DNA from: an uncultured Lentisphaeria bacterium
GTDB taxonomy: Bacteria > Verrucomicrobiota > Lentisphaeria > Victivallales > Victivallaceae
Assembly (NCBI GenBank): GCA_949282965.1
Contig: CASDQW010000001.1
Location: 1 to 49,118, forward strand
Length of the DNA: 49,118 bases
Direction: 5' to 3'
In this document: piece after piece, positions 8,738 to 17,897 of the stretch
Layout of the letters: the number at the start of each line of letters is the position of its first letter
Numbering within the stretch: position 1 is the first letter of the stretch
Made by a program: the position numbers and the translations under genes
Notes under the pieces: model-generated
What the model was told of the DNA's origin: nothing
Databases searched by the model: none
The model's input: only the letters and a program-made list of their open reading frames with translations

Positions 8738-9994
8738 ATGAAATCCAGACGAGTGGTCGTAACCGGCACCGGCATCATCTCCTGCGTCGGCAATAATTCC
8801 GTCGATTTCTGGAGCGCATTGGTCAACGGTCGTTGCGGGATCGGCAAGGTGACCCACTTCGACGCAGGGGAGTTTCGAACTCAGATCGCCGGTGAAGTCA
8901 AAGATTTCGACGTCACCCGGTATATGAATCCCAAAGAAGCCAAACGGCTGGATCCCTTCTGCCAGTTTGCCATTGCCGCCACTGAAGAGGCCCTTCAGAA
9001 CGCCGGGCTGCCTGCCAATTTCAATGACGGCCCGATTGATCCGACCCGGGTCGGCGTGCTGGTGTCCAGCGGCATCGGTGGACTGCAGACCATGAGCGAA
9101 CAGGACCGGATTCTGAACGAACGCGGCCCCTCCAAGGTTTCTCCCCTGCTGATTCCGATGATGATCGGCGATCTCGCCTCGGGAAACATTTCCATACGTA
9201 CCGGTGCCAAAGGCCCTAACCTCGGGATCGTCACCGCCTGCGCCACCAGCTGTCACTCCATCGGAGAAGCCTACTGGATGATCATGCGCGATGATGCTGA
9301 CATCATGTTGGCCGGCGGTGCGGAATCCACCATTATTCCGCTCGGATTCGCCGGATTCTGCTCCATGAAGGCGATGAGTCAGCGCAATGACGATCCGTTG
9401 CATGCCAGTCGTCCATTCGATCTGGACCGCGATGGCTTCGTCATGAGCGAAGGCGCGGGGGTGCTGGTGCTGGAGGAACTGGAACATGCCAAACGCCGCG
9501 GGGCCAACATCATTGCCGAACTGATCGGTTACGGTGCCACCGGCGATGCGTTCCACATTACCTCGCCTCCGCTGGACGGCGACGGGGCCGCCAGAGCCAT
9601 GGCCATGGCGCTCCGCCATGCCGGAATCAACCCCGATGAGGTGGACTACATCAACGCCCATGGTACCGCCACGCAGTTGAACGACAAATGCGAAACCATG
9701 GCGATCAAGGCCGCCCTCGGCCCCCATGCGGAGAAGGTCTCCGTCAGCAGTACCAAAGGTACGACCGGTCACAGCCTGGGAGCGGCCGGTGCCCTGGAAT
9801 CGACGGCCTGCATGTTCGCCATCCGGGACAATATCGTGCCGCCGACGATCAATTATGTGACGCCGGATCCGGTCTGCGATCTCGACATCACACCGAATAC
9901 CGCACGGGAAAAGAAGATCGACGTTGCACTCAACATCAACCTCGGCTTCGGCGGTCACAACGCGGTCACGATTTTCCGGCGTTTCAAGGACTGA
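8738..9994 (+). CDS. fabF: 3-oxoacyl-[ACP] synthase II
   Basis: 418 residues, the usual length. Condenses malonyl-ACP with acyl-ACP in fatty-acid elongation. The thiolase-fold catalytic triad is visible: Cys168 in VTACATSCHS, His308 in NAHGTATQLND and His345 in GTTGHSLGAAGA. The start ATG is preceded by AAGGAGAATATTGC (good ribosome site, 9 nt). The neighbour acpP supplies its substrate carrier. A GC-rich hairpin without T tract follows (10007-10031). Confidence 0.97.
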   Translation: MKSRRVVVTGTGIISCVGNNSVDFWSALVNGRCGIGKVTHFDAGEFRTQIAGEVKDFDVTRYMNPKEAKRLDPFCQFAIAATEEALQNAGLPANFNDGPIDPTRVGVLVSSGIGGLQTMSEQDRILNERGPSKVSPLLIPMMIGDLASGNISIRTGAKGPNLGIVTACATSCHSIGEAYWMIMRDDADIMLAGGAESTIIPLGFAGFCSMKAMSQRNDDPLHASRPFDLDRDGFVMSEGAGVLVLEELEHAKRRGANIIAELIGYGATGDAFHITSPPLDGDGAARAMAMALRHAGINPDEVDYINAHGTATQLNDKCETMAIKAALGPHAEKVSVSSTKGTTGHSLGAAGALESTACMFAIRDNIVPPTINYVTPDPVCDLDITPNTAREKKIDVALNINLGFGGHNAVTIFRRFKD

Positions 9995-10006
9995 AAAGCC
10001 GCTTCG

Positions 10007-10031
10007 CGCCCGGGGCCGCATGCCCCGGGCG
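10007..10031 (+). other. Strong GC hairpin after fabF, no T tract
   Basis: Perfect 10-bp inverted repeat (10007-10016 with 10022-10031) with a 5-nt loop, 12 bp past the fabF stop. It lacks the U run of an intrinsic terminator, so it may instead protect the 3' end or assist termination. The rest of 9995-10138 shows nothing. Confidence 0.45.
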
Positions 10032-10138
10032 AAGAAGCTGCCGCGTCAGAAACGTCGAGGGAGCGGAAATGCCGCTGCTTCTGCGCCGCAGCGGTCCGGG
10101 CGGCAGGATTCCGGACGGGAATTATTTCCGCTGCGGGG

Positions 10139-10167
10139 TTGACATGGCGTCGGACGGCCATTATATT
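10139..10167 (+). promoter_or_regulatory. Sigma70 promoter of the LysM lipoprotein gene
   Basis: Consensus -35 TTGACA (10139-10144), exactly 17 bp spacer, -10 TATATT (10162-10167). Predicted start near 10174 leaves a leader of about 94 nt. Confidence 0.8.
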
Positions 10168-10267
10168 TAGTAGTGTATCCGGATCCGTTCCTTATCGCCG
10201 GAATGGCAGTCGGACGCAAGACAATGAAAACGCGCGTGAATTTTTATTTTTTGAAGGAGAATGGCAG

Positions 10268-10840
10268 ATGAAAGCAATTCTGGGCATGTTCGGATGTTCT
10301 CTCTTGACCGTCGCTCTGGTCGGTTGCAGCCCTGAACTGGCGCAGACCCCGCTCGGCGCCAAGGAACAGGCCTGGCAGTCCGCCATCAAAAACAGTTATC
10401 CGTCCTGGAACCCGCCGCCGGTGGCGCCGCCGGCCATCCGTAACAACATGTCCAAGGACTTTGTGGATACGCCGGAGGATACCCCGATGGCAAGCGAACC
10501 GGATGTGGATGAACCGGTATCCGCCAGTGAAGCGACGGATGTGCCGGTTCCTGCCGCGGATGATCTGACCGTGGTCAGCGAAACGGAAACGGTCGCTGTC
10601 ACTGAAACTCCGGAAGCGACGGGAGATACCACTGAAGCGGTGGCGGCGGATACGGGCGCGGCTCCGGCAACGGAAGAAATCTACACGGTGCAGAAAGGAG
10701 ACAGCCTGTCCCTGATCGCCAAAAAGTTCTACAAGGACGGCCGTAAATACCACCGGATTCTGAAAGCCAACAATGACGTGCTGAAAGGCAATCCGAATCG
10801 GCTGCGTCCCGGAATGAAACTGCGCATTCCCGCGCTCTGA
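10268..10840 (+). CDS. LysM-domain lipoprotein
   Basis: 190 residues. Signal peptide ends in a lipobox LVGC with Cys20 as the lipidation site, so the protein should be membrane-anchored facing the periplasm. Residues about 60-137 are a low-complexity acidic linker rich in Ala, Thr, Glu and Val. The C-terminus (about 138-190) is one LysM domain: YTVQKGDSLSLIAKKFY at its start and NRLRPGMKLRIP at its end, which binds peptidoglycan glycan strands. Likely a cell-envelope tether. The start ATG at 10268 has AAGGAG 8 nt upstream; a longer in-frame reading back to 10139 would include the promoter and is rejected. Monocistronic: own promoter and terminator. Confidence 0.88.
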   Translation: MKAILGMFGCSLLTVALVGCSPELAQTPLGAKEQAWQSAIKNSYPSWNPPPVAPPAIRNNMSKDFVDTPEDTPMASEPDVDEPVSASEATDVPVPAADDLTVVSETETVAVTETPEATGDTTEAVAADTGAAPATEEIYTVQKGDSLSLIAKKFYKDGRKYHRILKANNDVLKGNPNRLRPGMKLRIPAL

Positions 10841-10863
10841 GCGTCGAAGAATTCGAAAAAAAT

Positions 10864-10897
10864 CCGGGGAAAGCCAGTCGCTTCTCCCGGTTTTTTT
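10864..10897 (+). terminator. Intrinsic terminator after LysM lipoprotein gene
   Basis: An 11-position stem (10864-10874 with 10880-10890, one mismatch and one G-T pair), 5-nt loop, then seven T to 10897. Confidence 0.85.
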
Positions 10898-10934
10898 CTG
10901 TCGACCCGGAGGCGGCATAATTGGGTGGAAAGTT

Positions 10935-11891
10935 ATGGAAGACCGGTTTTATTTTGACAACGGAATGAATCTTCATGCGGCATGCGCCGGCAATGAAATT
11001 CGCAACCTCCGGCTGGTCCAATCCACGTTCCACGTAGTCATCACCGCCCGGGACGGCTCCATTCAGATTTCCGGGGAAACCGGAGATGTGGCACGCGCTG
11101 TTCGATTTTTCGAGGAGTTGACCCACTTCTATGAAATACGTGGGCGGCAGCTGGACCAGCGCGATTTCGAACTACTGGTACGATCCTGCTGCGAGGAACG
11201 GATCCATGATCTCCGGGAACTGTGGAACGAACGAATCTCGGTCAGTCCGAAGAAACGAGAAGTGTTGCCGCGTTCGCGCCGCCAGCTGGAATACGTCCGG
11301 GCCATCCGGGAACGGGACCTCGTCTTCGGCATCGGTCCGGCCGGAACCGGAAAAACCTACCTGGCCATGGCTCTGGCGGTCTCCTCCTTTCTGAAAGGCG
11401 AATGCAGCCGGATCATACTTACCCGTCCGGCACGGGAATCGGGCGAAAATCTCGGTTTTCTGCCGGGCAATCTGGAAGAAAAAATCATGCCCTACCTGCG
11501 TCCGCTTTATGACGCGCTGTATGACATGCTTTCTCTGGAAGAGGCCTCCGCGTTGATCGAAAGGGGAGCGATCGAGGTCGCGCCGCTGGCATTCATGCGC
11601 GGCCGGACACTCAGCGGGGCCTTTATCATTCTGGATGAAGCCCAAAACACCACGCCGGAACAGATGCTGATGTTCCTGACGCGAATGGGTTTTCACTCCA
11701 AATGCGTCGTAACGGGCGACCCGACCCAGACGGACCTGGGGCGGAATGAAAAATCCGGTCTGCTGCAGGCGGAACGCACCCTGAAAGACATTGAAGAAAT
11801 CGCTTTCTGCCGATTCGATACCGGCGATGTGGTGCGACATGCGCTGCTGGAAAAAATCATCAACGCGTATTCACGGGAAGATCATGTTTGA
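10935..11891 (+). CDS. PhoH-like ATPase (YbeZ family)
   Basis: 318 residues, typical length. A small N-terminal KH-like region (about 20-70) precedes a P-loop NTPase: Walker A GIGPAGTGKT (132-141), the family motif SGENLGFLPGNLEEK followed by MPYLRPLYDAL, and Walker B FIILDEAQN. PhoH/YbeZ proteins are ATPases linked to RNA handling and work with the YbeY nuclease, which is encoded two genes downstream. The stop overlaps the next start by 8 bp, indicating translational coupling. The gene order phoH - HD phosphodiesterase - ybeY is conserved in many bacteria. Confidence 0.95.
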   Translation: MEDRFYFDNGMNLHAACAGNEIRNLRLVQSTFHVVITARDGSIQISGETGDVARAVRFFEELTHFYEIRGRQLDQRDFELLVRSCCEERIHDLRELWNERISVSPKKREVLPRSRRQLEYVRAIRERDLVFGIGPAGTGKTYLAMALAVSSFLKGECSRIILTRPARESGENLGFLPGNLEEKIMPYLRPLYDALYDMLSLEEASALIERGAIEVAPLAFMRGRTLSGAFIILDEAQNTTPEQMLMFLTRMGFHSKCVVTGDPTQTDLGRNEKSGLLQAERTLKDIEEIAFCRFDTGDVVRHALLEKIINAYSREDHV

Positions 11892-14274
11892 CGGAATCAT
11901 TCGTTTTCTGAAACACCGCAAAGCTCGGCGAATGATGGAGCGTCGCGGCCTGATCGGCGGAAGACGGCGGCACCACGAGGAATCGGATCCGACCCATTCC
12001 GCCGATCGTTCGGTAGTGCTCGGTACGTTCATGCTGATTCTGATCTGGGGGGTCTGCTCGCTGCTGCTGACCTTGTCCAGCTCCAACCGGCAGACGATGG
12101 AAAAACTGGTCCTGGGCCAGCGGGCACCGCAGACCATCAATGCGGAATTCGACTTCACTTATGAAGACCGGAACGCCACGGAGCAAGCCCGGCAGGAGAC
12201 CGCCCGGAATGAACCGCGGTTTTATCACATTTCAGAAGGTGAAAATGCCCGGATACAGCGGATATTCAAAGAGTTCTTCGAAGCGGTCACGTTCCGTATG
12301 AACCCCGACGCGCCGGACATCCGGACACCGGAGGACGGACAGCCGGCAGCCAACCTTGCCGCCGGGCTGGACCCGGCATCTTTGAAAGTACTGTACCAAT
12401 GCATTCATAATCCGGCAGCTTATCGATATTTTGAAAACGAGCTGAACGCCCTGTTGGTCGGCGGCTTTCTCGGCGCCACCGACAAAGCGGCCCTGCAGGT
12501 GGGCCAGAAAATCCGCGTCATCGATCCGCAGCATCGTGAACGACTCGCGCGCACCGTCGGTGAACTGCCCAGTGAATGGGACGGAGCCACCCGGTTGGCG
12601 GATGCTGTGCTGAAGTTTTTCCCCCCGGACCAGGAGCGCAAGCGTCTGCAGGAGAGTTTCAGTTCCGTATTCCGGGTGCTGCTCGGAGTCTCCGGTAACC
12701 TGACGTTTGACCCCCGCCGCACGGAAAGCGGTCGCCTGGCAGCCGCCGCCAAAGTGGAAGCGGTTACCGCGGAAATCCAGAAACACCACCCGATCATCCG
12801 CAAAGGCGAACTGGTTGACGACGCGGCCCTGGAACGGCTGACCCTGTATGAACGCAGCTGTGCCGAACGCGCGGACGAGCGCGGCGACTGGCACCGGCCA
12901 ATGCGCAACATGTTCTGGAGTCTGACCCTGGTGGTGCTAGCGGGGTTTTATTTGTACCACATCCATCCGGAAGTTGTCGGAAGTAATCGGAACATCAGCA
13001 TTGTCGGTTCGGTAGTGATTATTGCTCTGATTTGCAATTACGCCGGCATTGAATTGTTCAAGATGCTCTCCAGCGAAAGCCGCACGCTGCCGCCGTCGCT
13101 GGTCATCGATGCGGTGCCGCTGGCGCTGGTGGCCGTACTGATGGCGGCGTTTCTGGGGTTCCGGGTGGCCATGTGCACCGGATTTTTTGTGGCGTCCATC
13201 ACGGCGCTGATGCTGGATTTGTCGTTCGAGTTCGCGCTCAAGGGAATCGTCATCTGCTCGCTGACAGCGCTGGCGGTTCGCTCGGCGACCAATTACCGAT
13301 CGTTTTTCCTGCGTACGATTTTTTCGATTTTTCCGCTGGTCTGGCTGTTGAATGCCAACATCTTCGGCGCCGCCCGCAGCTGGCAGGAGGTCAGTCGTCT
13401 GGCGTTGCAATCCGGATCACTGGCGCTGGGCAATGCCCTGATCACCGCCATTCTGGGGCTGCTGCTGATTTTTGCCTACGAACTGCTGTTCAATGTGGCG
13501 ACCAACATGTCGCTGATGGTCCTCTGCGACTACAATCATCCGCTGCTGGAACGGATGAAGCGGGAAGCCCCCGGAACGTTTTTCCACAGCCTCATGGTGG
13601 CGACGCTGGCGGAAGACGCGGCGCGTGAAATCGGCGCGAACTATCTGCGGGCCAAGGCCGGTGCGCTCTTCCACGATATCGGAAAACTTTCCAAGCCGCA
13701 GTATTTCACCGAAAACAATCAGGATATGAACAACCAGCATACGGAACTCACCCCGCAGATGAGCAGCATGATCATCCGGGACCACGTCAAGGAGGGACTG
13801 GAGCTGGCCCGGCAGTATAAGCTCGGTCGGCTCGTCCGGGAAGCGATCGAACAGCATCACGGCAATGACCTGGTCCACTATTTCTACCGACGCGCCATGG
13901 ACAACAGCCGTCGGACCGGCGACGCGGTCTCCGAATCCCAGTTCCGCTATCAGGGGCGGCCGCCGCACAGCAAGGAGGCCGCCATCATCAGTCTGGCCGA
14001 CGCCTGCGAAGCGGCCAGCCGTTCCCTGGACAAACCGTCCGCTTCCCGGATTGAAGCGCTGGTGGATGAAATCTTTCAGAAGCGTTTCCGCGACGGGCAG
14101 CTGGTTCATGCCGACATGACGCTGGAAGAACTGGAAAAAGTGCGGGAGAGTTTCATCAACACCCTGCTCAGCATGAAACACGGCAGAGTCGCCTATCAGA
14201 AGGAAAAGGATCAGGATGAAGACGACCTATTCATGGCGGCCGGGCACGCCGACGGCAGCAGCGGCAAACATTGA
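11884..14274 (+). CDS. 7TM-HD phosphohydrolase, PgpH-type (probable c-di-AMP phosphodiesterase)
   Basis: 796 residues. A basic N-terminus is followed by one membrane helix (about 46-68), a large extracytoplasmic 7TMR-HDED domain (about 75-330), a cluster of membrane helices (about 340-530), and a cytoplasmic HD domain. HD ligands: His near 568 in FFHSLMVATLAEDAA, and FHDIGKLSKPQYF near 596-600. Length and layout match PgpH/YqfF, which in Firmicutes hydrolyses cyclic di-AMP; the same substrate here is inference. The ATG at 11884 overlaps the phoH stop; an upstream in-frame ATG at 11791 lies inside phoH and is rejected. Confidence 0.9.
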   Translation: MFDGIIRFLKHRKARRMMERRGLIGGRRRHHEESDPTHSADRSVVLGTFMLILIWGVCSLLLTLSSSNRQTMEKLVLGQRAPQTINAEFDFTYEDRNATEQARQETARNEPRFYHISEGENARIQRIFKEFFEAVTFRMNPDAPDIRTPEDGQPAANLAAGLDPASLKVLYQCIHNPAAYRYFENELNALLVGGFLGATDKAALQVGQKIRVIDPQHRERLARTVGELPSEWDGATRLADAVLKFFPPDQERKRLQESFSSVFRVLLGVSGNLTFDPRRTESGRLAAAAKVEAVTAEIQKHHPIIRKGELVDDAALERLTLYERSCAERADERGDWHRPMRNMFWSLTLVVLAGFYLYHIHPEVVGSNRNISIVGSVVIIALICNYAGIELFKMLSSESRTLPPSLVIDAVPLALVAVLMAAFLGFRVAMCTGFFVASITALMLDLSFEFALKGIVICSLTALAVRSATNYRSFFLRTIFSIFPLVWLLNANIFGAARSWQEVSRLALQSGSLALGNALITAILGLLLIFAYELLFNVATNMSLMVLCDYNHPLLERMKREAPGTFFHSLMVATLAEDAAREIGANYLRAKAGALFHDIGKLSKPQYFTENNQDMNNQHTELTPQMSSMIIRDHVKEGLELARQYKLGRLVREAIEQHHGNDLVHYFYRRAMDNSRRTGDAVSESQFRYQGRPPHSKEAAIISLADACEAASRSLDKPSASRIEALVDEIFQKRFRDGQLVHADMTLEELEKVRESFINTLLSMKHGRVAYQKEKDQDEDDLFMAAGHADGSSGKH

Positions 14275-14716
14275 CCGCAAAGCAATGAATCGGCTGCTGC
14301 GCCGGACCGCGGAACTCGCCGGTTTGCCGGTGGCCGCGGACTGGTGTGCCACGGTCCGGTTTGTCGGAGATCGCGCCATGGCCCGGGCCAATGCGGAATA
14401 TGTGGGGCATGAAGGCACGACGGACGTGATTACCTTCAGTTATTTCGACGATCCGGAGTCGCTTTTCCCGGGAGACGTGGCGGTGGAACTGCTGGTTTGC
14501 GCGGATGTGGCGTTCCGGGAAGGGCGGCGGCGGAAAGACTCTGATTTTGCCGGCGAATTGACTCTTTACATCGCGCACGGTTTTCTGCACGCGGCGGGGG
14601 AGGACGACCTGACGCCGGAGGCACGACGGAAAATGCGGCGCCGGGAACGGGAGGTCATGACGGCCTTACGCCGGGAATTTGATCTGAACCAGGTCTTTGG
14701 AATTGTTTCACCTTGA
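14216..14716 (+). CDS. ybeY: YbeY endoribonuclease / rRNA maturation factor
   Basis: 166 residues from ATG 14216, which overlaps the previous gene by 59 bp and has an AAGGA-rich ribosome site; ATG 14285 (143 residues) is an alternative. YbeY processes 16S rRNA and acts in ribosome quality control. Family blocks: NAEYVGHEGTTDVITF and LTLYIAHGFLHAAGEDD. The usual zinc motif is HGxLHxxGyDH; here His121 and His125 are kept, but the third ligand position is Asp131. Variation at this site occurs in some other phyla, so the gene is not called broken. Third in the phoH-pgpH-ybeY operon. Confidence 0.92.
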   Translation: MKTTYSWRPGTPTAAAANIDRKAMNRLLRRTAELAGLPVAADWCATVRFVGDRAMARANAEYVGHEGTTDVITFSYFDDPESLFPGDVAVELLVCADVAFREGRRRKDSDFAGELTLYIAHGFLHAAGEDDLTPEARRKMRRREREVMTALRREFDLNQVFGIVSP

Positions 14717-14732
14717 ACACAAGGAGCCGAGA

Positions 14733-15791
14733 ATGAACCCGCAAGACGAACGCATCAAAGTTGGCATCTGGGGACTGGGACGGGCTGGCTGGGGCATGCA
14801 TTGTCCGGAGCTGGACCGCTTCCCGAAGCTGTTCGAAATCATGGCTGGCTGTGATCTGGAGGCCGAGCGGACCCGCGCGCTTGCCGACAAATACGGGGCC
14901 CGGGTTTACACGGAGCCGGAGGAATTTCTGCAGGATGAAGCAGTGGAACTGGTCTCCGTCGCCACCCGCAGCGGCGATCACGTCGCTCATGCGGAGCTGG
15001 CGCTGCGGGCCGGGAAAACAGTTTTTCTCGAAAAACCCATTGCCCTCACCTACGCCGACGCCCTCCGACTCAAGGAACTGGAGGCGGAACATCCCGGCAA
15101 ACTCTATTTCCGGCACAATCGCCGTTTTGAAGCGGCATTCCAGCACGTCCGGGAGATCATCGATTCCGGCCTGCTTGGAGAAATCTATGAGATCAAACTG
15201 AACCGTCAGTTCTACCAGCGGCGGGACGACTGGCAGGCGCTGACCAGCTGCGGCGGCGGCATGTTGAACAACTGGGGGCCGCATCTTATCGACCACGCGC
15301 TGCAACTGCTGGGGGCGCCGTTGCGCGATCTGTGGTGCGATCTGCGCCGGGTGGCCGCCGTAGGCGATGCGGAAGACACGTTCAAAGTTCTCTTCCGGGG
15401 TGAAAACGGTCGCCTGGTCGATTTGGAAGTTTCCGGCGGCGCGGTCATGCCCGGCAATTGTTATGAAGTATACGGCACCCGCGGCGCACTGGTCTGCCCC
15501 GACGAACAGGACATCAAATTGAAATACCTCACCCCCGGACAGGAATTTCCGGAGGCGGAAGCCCATCCCGGCAATCCCGGATTCGGCTGGGACTTCGGTC
15601 AGGCCTCCCGGCTGCGCTGGCGGCGGGAAACGATCATGGTTGAACCCAGGGAAAACTGCACGCAGCAGGATATTTACCGTTATCTTTACGCCGCCATCCG
15701 CAACGGCGTTCCATTCCCGATCAAAATGGAAGAGGCGCTGGAAGTCGTACGGGTCACGGAAATGATCCGCCAGCGTGCCGCCGTTCATTGA
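14733..15791 (+). CDS. Gfo/Idh/MocA-family NAD(P)-dependent oxidoreductase
   Basis: 352 residues. N-terminal Rossmann fold (about 5-125): VGIWGLGRAGWGMH nucleotide-binding loop and VFLEKPIALTYADA, where the EKP motif contains the conserved Lys. The C-terminal alpha/beta domain shows GGGMLNNWGPHLIDHALQLLG, with Asp/His in the position of the catalytic HxxD of the family. Acts on a sugar, inositol or sugar-derived substrate that cannot be named. Start at 14733 is supported by AAGGAG 7 nt upstream; ORF extension to 14697 overlaps ybeY. It follows ybeY by 16 bp and converges with an alpha-galactosidase gene. Confidence 0.9.
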   Translation: MNPQDERIKVGIWGLGRAGWGMHCPELDRFPKLFEIMAGCDLEAERTRALADKYGARVYTEPEEFLQDEAVELVSVATRSGDHVAHAELALRAGKTVFLEKPIALTYADALRLKELEAEHPGKLYFRHNRRFEAAFQHVREIIDSGLLGEIYEIKLNRQFYQRRDDWQALTSCGGGMLNNWGPHLIDHALQLLGAPLRDLWCDLRRVAAVGDAEDTFKVLFRGENGRLVDLEVSGGAVMPGNCYEVYGTRGALVCPDEQDIKLKYLTPGQEFPEAEAHPGNPGFGWDFGQASRLRWRRETIMVEPRENCTQQDIYRYLYAAIRNGVPFPIKMEEALEVVRVTEMIRQRAAVH

Positions 15792-15820
15792 GTCGGCCAT
15801 TTCACCCGGCTGTCGAATCC

Positions 15821-15855
15821 GCGGCATCCCACTGCCGTTCCGCGGCGGATGCCGC
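15821..15855. terminator. Hairpin between convergent Gfo/Idh and alpha-galactosidase genes
   Basis: Perfect 9-bp inverted repeat (15821-15829 with 15847-15855), 17-nt loop, followed on + by TGTTTG only. It lies between two convergent stops and may serve as a weak bidirectional terminator. Confidence 0.4.
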
Positions 15856-15863
15856 TGTTTGAA

Positions 15864-17867
15864 TCAGGACAGCAGCTGGAAAAACGCATAGGAGGCGGCC
15901 TGCGGCAGCTCCACCCGGAATCCGGTCGCGCCGGTGGACACCGATCCGTTTCCAGCCAGCAGTTTCGCCTGTTTCCACACCGGAGCGGCGAAATCACCGG
16001 CAAGTTCCGCCGTGGCCGTCGCGCATCCCGCTTCCCGAAACACGATAAGATAGCCGGAATCCGCATAAAATCCGGTAATCGCGCTGCCGTCCGGCGGTGC
16101 TCCCACCGGAAAGATCCGGCAATGAAACAGCCCCGCCCGATGCTGGCGCCGCAGCTGGAACATCCGCCGCAGAACCGCCCGGGTTTCCGGGCGCACCTCG
16201 GAGGGCGCCAGCCAGACCAGTGGACAGCCGAACAACGCAATCGCCACCCAATATTCAAAAGGATAAACGTCAGCGCGGTCATAACCGATCCGCAAATAAA
16301 GCTCGGGATTGACGTCCTCCGGCGCCGGAATTTCAATCTGCAGCGACTGGGCCCGCAGATAGCGGGACAACTGCCAGAAACTGCGCAGTGTTTTCTCCGG
16401 GTGATAGCCGATCAGCGGAACCAGCCCGGCATAGCGGTTCTCCAGAAAAATATTGCCGTACTCCAGAAAACGGAAATACCCCGGACGCTGTCCGTTGGTC
16501 GTGTCCAGATTGAAATAGACCGCTCCCCCGGATTCCTGTCGTACGGTGCGCAGCAGCGATTCCAGATTCTCCTCCGCCGCCAGCGTCCGGACCATCACTC
16601 CGTCGACCTTGAACATTGAAAAACCATCTCGACGGTGATATTCCAGCAGCAGATCCGCAAATTCCCGCCAGTCCCGGTATTCCTGATTGCCGCTCGGCGC
16701 CACCCACAAGGCCAGCTTGATCCCCGCCGCCTCCGCCGCCGCGGTCAAACGGGCAAAGGAGCCACCGAGCCGCGCCTGCGATACATGCCAGAATTCCCGG
16801 CCGATGTGTCGATTCCGCTGCAACAATTCCCCCAGCGAACCGCCCTCCTGCCAGGAGTCGTCCACCTGGTAGTGGTCCGCTCCACACTCGCCGGCAGCGG
16901 CGATTTCACGCAGCAGAAACGCCTCTCCGGTCAGTGTCGGGAAACGGCCGCATCCCCACGGATTGACCATGACCGTCTGCTCCTCCTCCCGCATCGGAAA
17001 ACGCCGCCGCAGATAATCGTTCAGACCGGCAGTCCGTTCCAGCGCATCATGATAAAGCAGCACTGCATTCCGGTATCCGGGGAATTCCCTTCCCGGCCGG
17101 ATCTCACCGGGCGGCACCCCCCAGCAGCAGGAAAAAACCTCCCCGTCCGCAAACCGGAAATCATATTCTTCCAGATCGCGCCGTTCCGCCGAAGGCGGCG
17201 CCTCCTGCACCCAGAGCAGGCCGGCGCCCGCATCGTCCTCCACCCGCAGGAGATTGCCCCGGCAACAGCCGTCTGCTCCGGACAGCGGATGCGGCAGCAC
17301 CAGGTCGTCGGTATAATCCGTGCGTCCGGCGAATTCCACACTTTCCACCGGGTGCAGACCGGGAGCCGGGCGCAGACTGTCCACGCAGCTTTCCAGATGT
17401 TCCACCGGAAAACGGGAACGGTTCCCCTCGCCGCGCAAATCCGAACGGAACGTCCAGTAACAATTCGGCATCACCGCACTGCTCAGGGAATTGCGTACCG
17501 CATGGGCAGCCAGTTCGGGATAGATGAAAAATTCCCGCCGGAACACCGCCCCCTGCACCGGTTCGGCAAAAACCATCTCCACCAGCACGTGGGGAGAATC
17601 GAATGCAACCTCCGCCACCTCCCGGACGGAAATCGAACGCCATTCGTATTGCGCGTCCCGGTATCCCGGCCGATTGATACCGATAAAATGGCAATCCGCA
17701 CCGGACTTTCCGGGATCGGCAAATTCACGTCCCTGCGCGTCCCGGAAGGAGACCGTTCGCGGAAATCCGTCCGACAACACCATCGTTCGCTGAAACCGGC
17801 TGTTGCCGAATGTCAGAGACGTCTCATCCCACTCAACTGTCACGTCTTGATAGCGAAATTTTTTCAT
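15864..17867 (-). CDS. GH36-like alpha-galactosidase
   Basis: 667 residues, no signal peptide, probably cytoplasmic. An N-terminal beta-rich domain (about 1-280) leads to a TIM barrel with clan GH-D features: YQVDDSWQEGG on an early strand, then LALWVAPSGNQEYRDW, then FSMFKVDGVMV near residue 420, where the Asp of KxD is the expected nucleophile. ENRYAGLVPLIGYHPEK and YPFEYWVAIALFGCPLVW follow. The family removes terminal alpha-galactosyl (sometimes alpha-GalNAc) residues; specificity is unproven. An AAGG ribosome site precedes ATG 17867. It follows ychF by 30 bp and is probably co-transcribed, an association with no obvious functional meaning. Confidence 0.83.
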   Translation of the reverse strand: MKKFRYQDVTVEWDETSLTFGNSRFQRTMVLSDGFPRTVSFRDAQGREFADPGKSGADCHFIGINRPGYRDAQYEWRSISVREVAEVAFDSPHVLVEMVFAEPVQGAVFRREFFIYPELAAHAVRNSLSSAVMPNCYWTFRSDLRGEGNRSRFPVEHLESCVDSLRPAPGLHPVESVEFAGRTDYTDDLVLPHPLSGADGCCRGNLLRVEDDAGAGLLWVQEAPPSAERRDLEEYDFRFADGEVFSCCWGVPPGEIRPGREFPGYRNAVLLYHDALERTAGLNDYLRRRFPMREEEQTVMVNPWGCGRFPTLTGEAFLLREIAAAGECGADHYQVDDSWQEGGSLGELLQRNRHIGREFWHVSQARLGGSFARLTAAAEAAGIKLALWVAPSGNQEYRDWREFADLLLEYHRRDGFSMFKVDGVMVRTLAAEENLESLLRTVRQESGGAVYFNLDTTNGQRPGYFRFLEYGNIFLENRYAGLVPLIGYHPEKTLRSFWQLSRYLRAQSLQIEIPAPEDVNPELYLRIGYDRADVYPFEYWVAIALFGCPLVWLAPSEVRPETRAVLRRMFQLRRQHRAGLFHCRIFPVGAPPDGSAITGFYADSGYLIVFREAGCATATAELAGDFAAPVWKQAKLLAGNGSVSTGATGFRVELPQAASYAFFQLLS

Positions 17868-17897
17868 TTCGCACCAGCCTTCCCGATACAGATTTCA

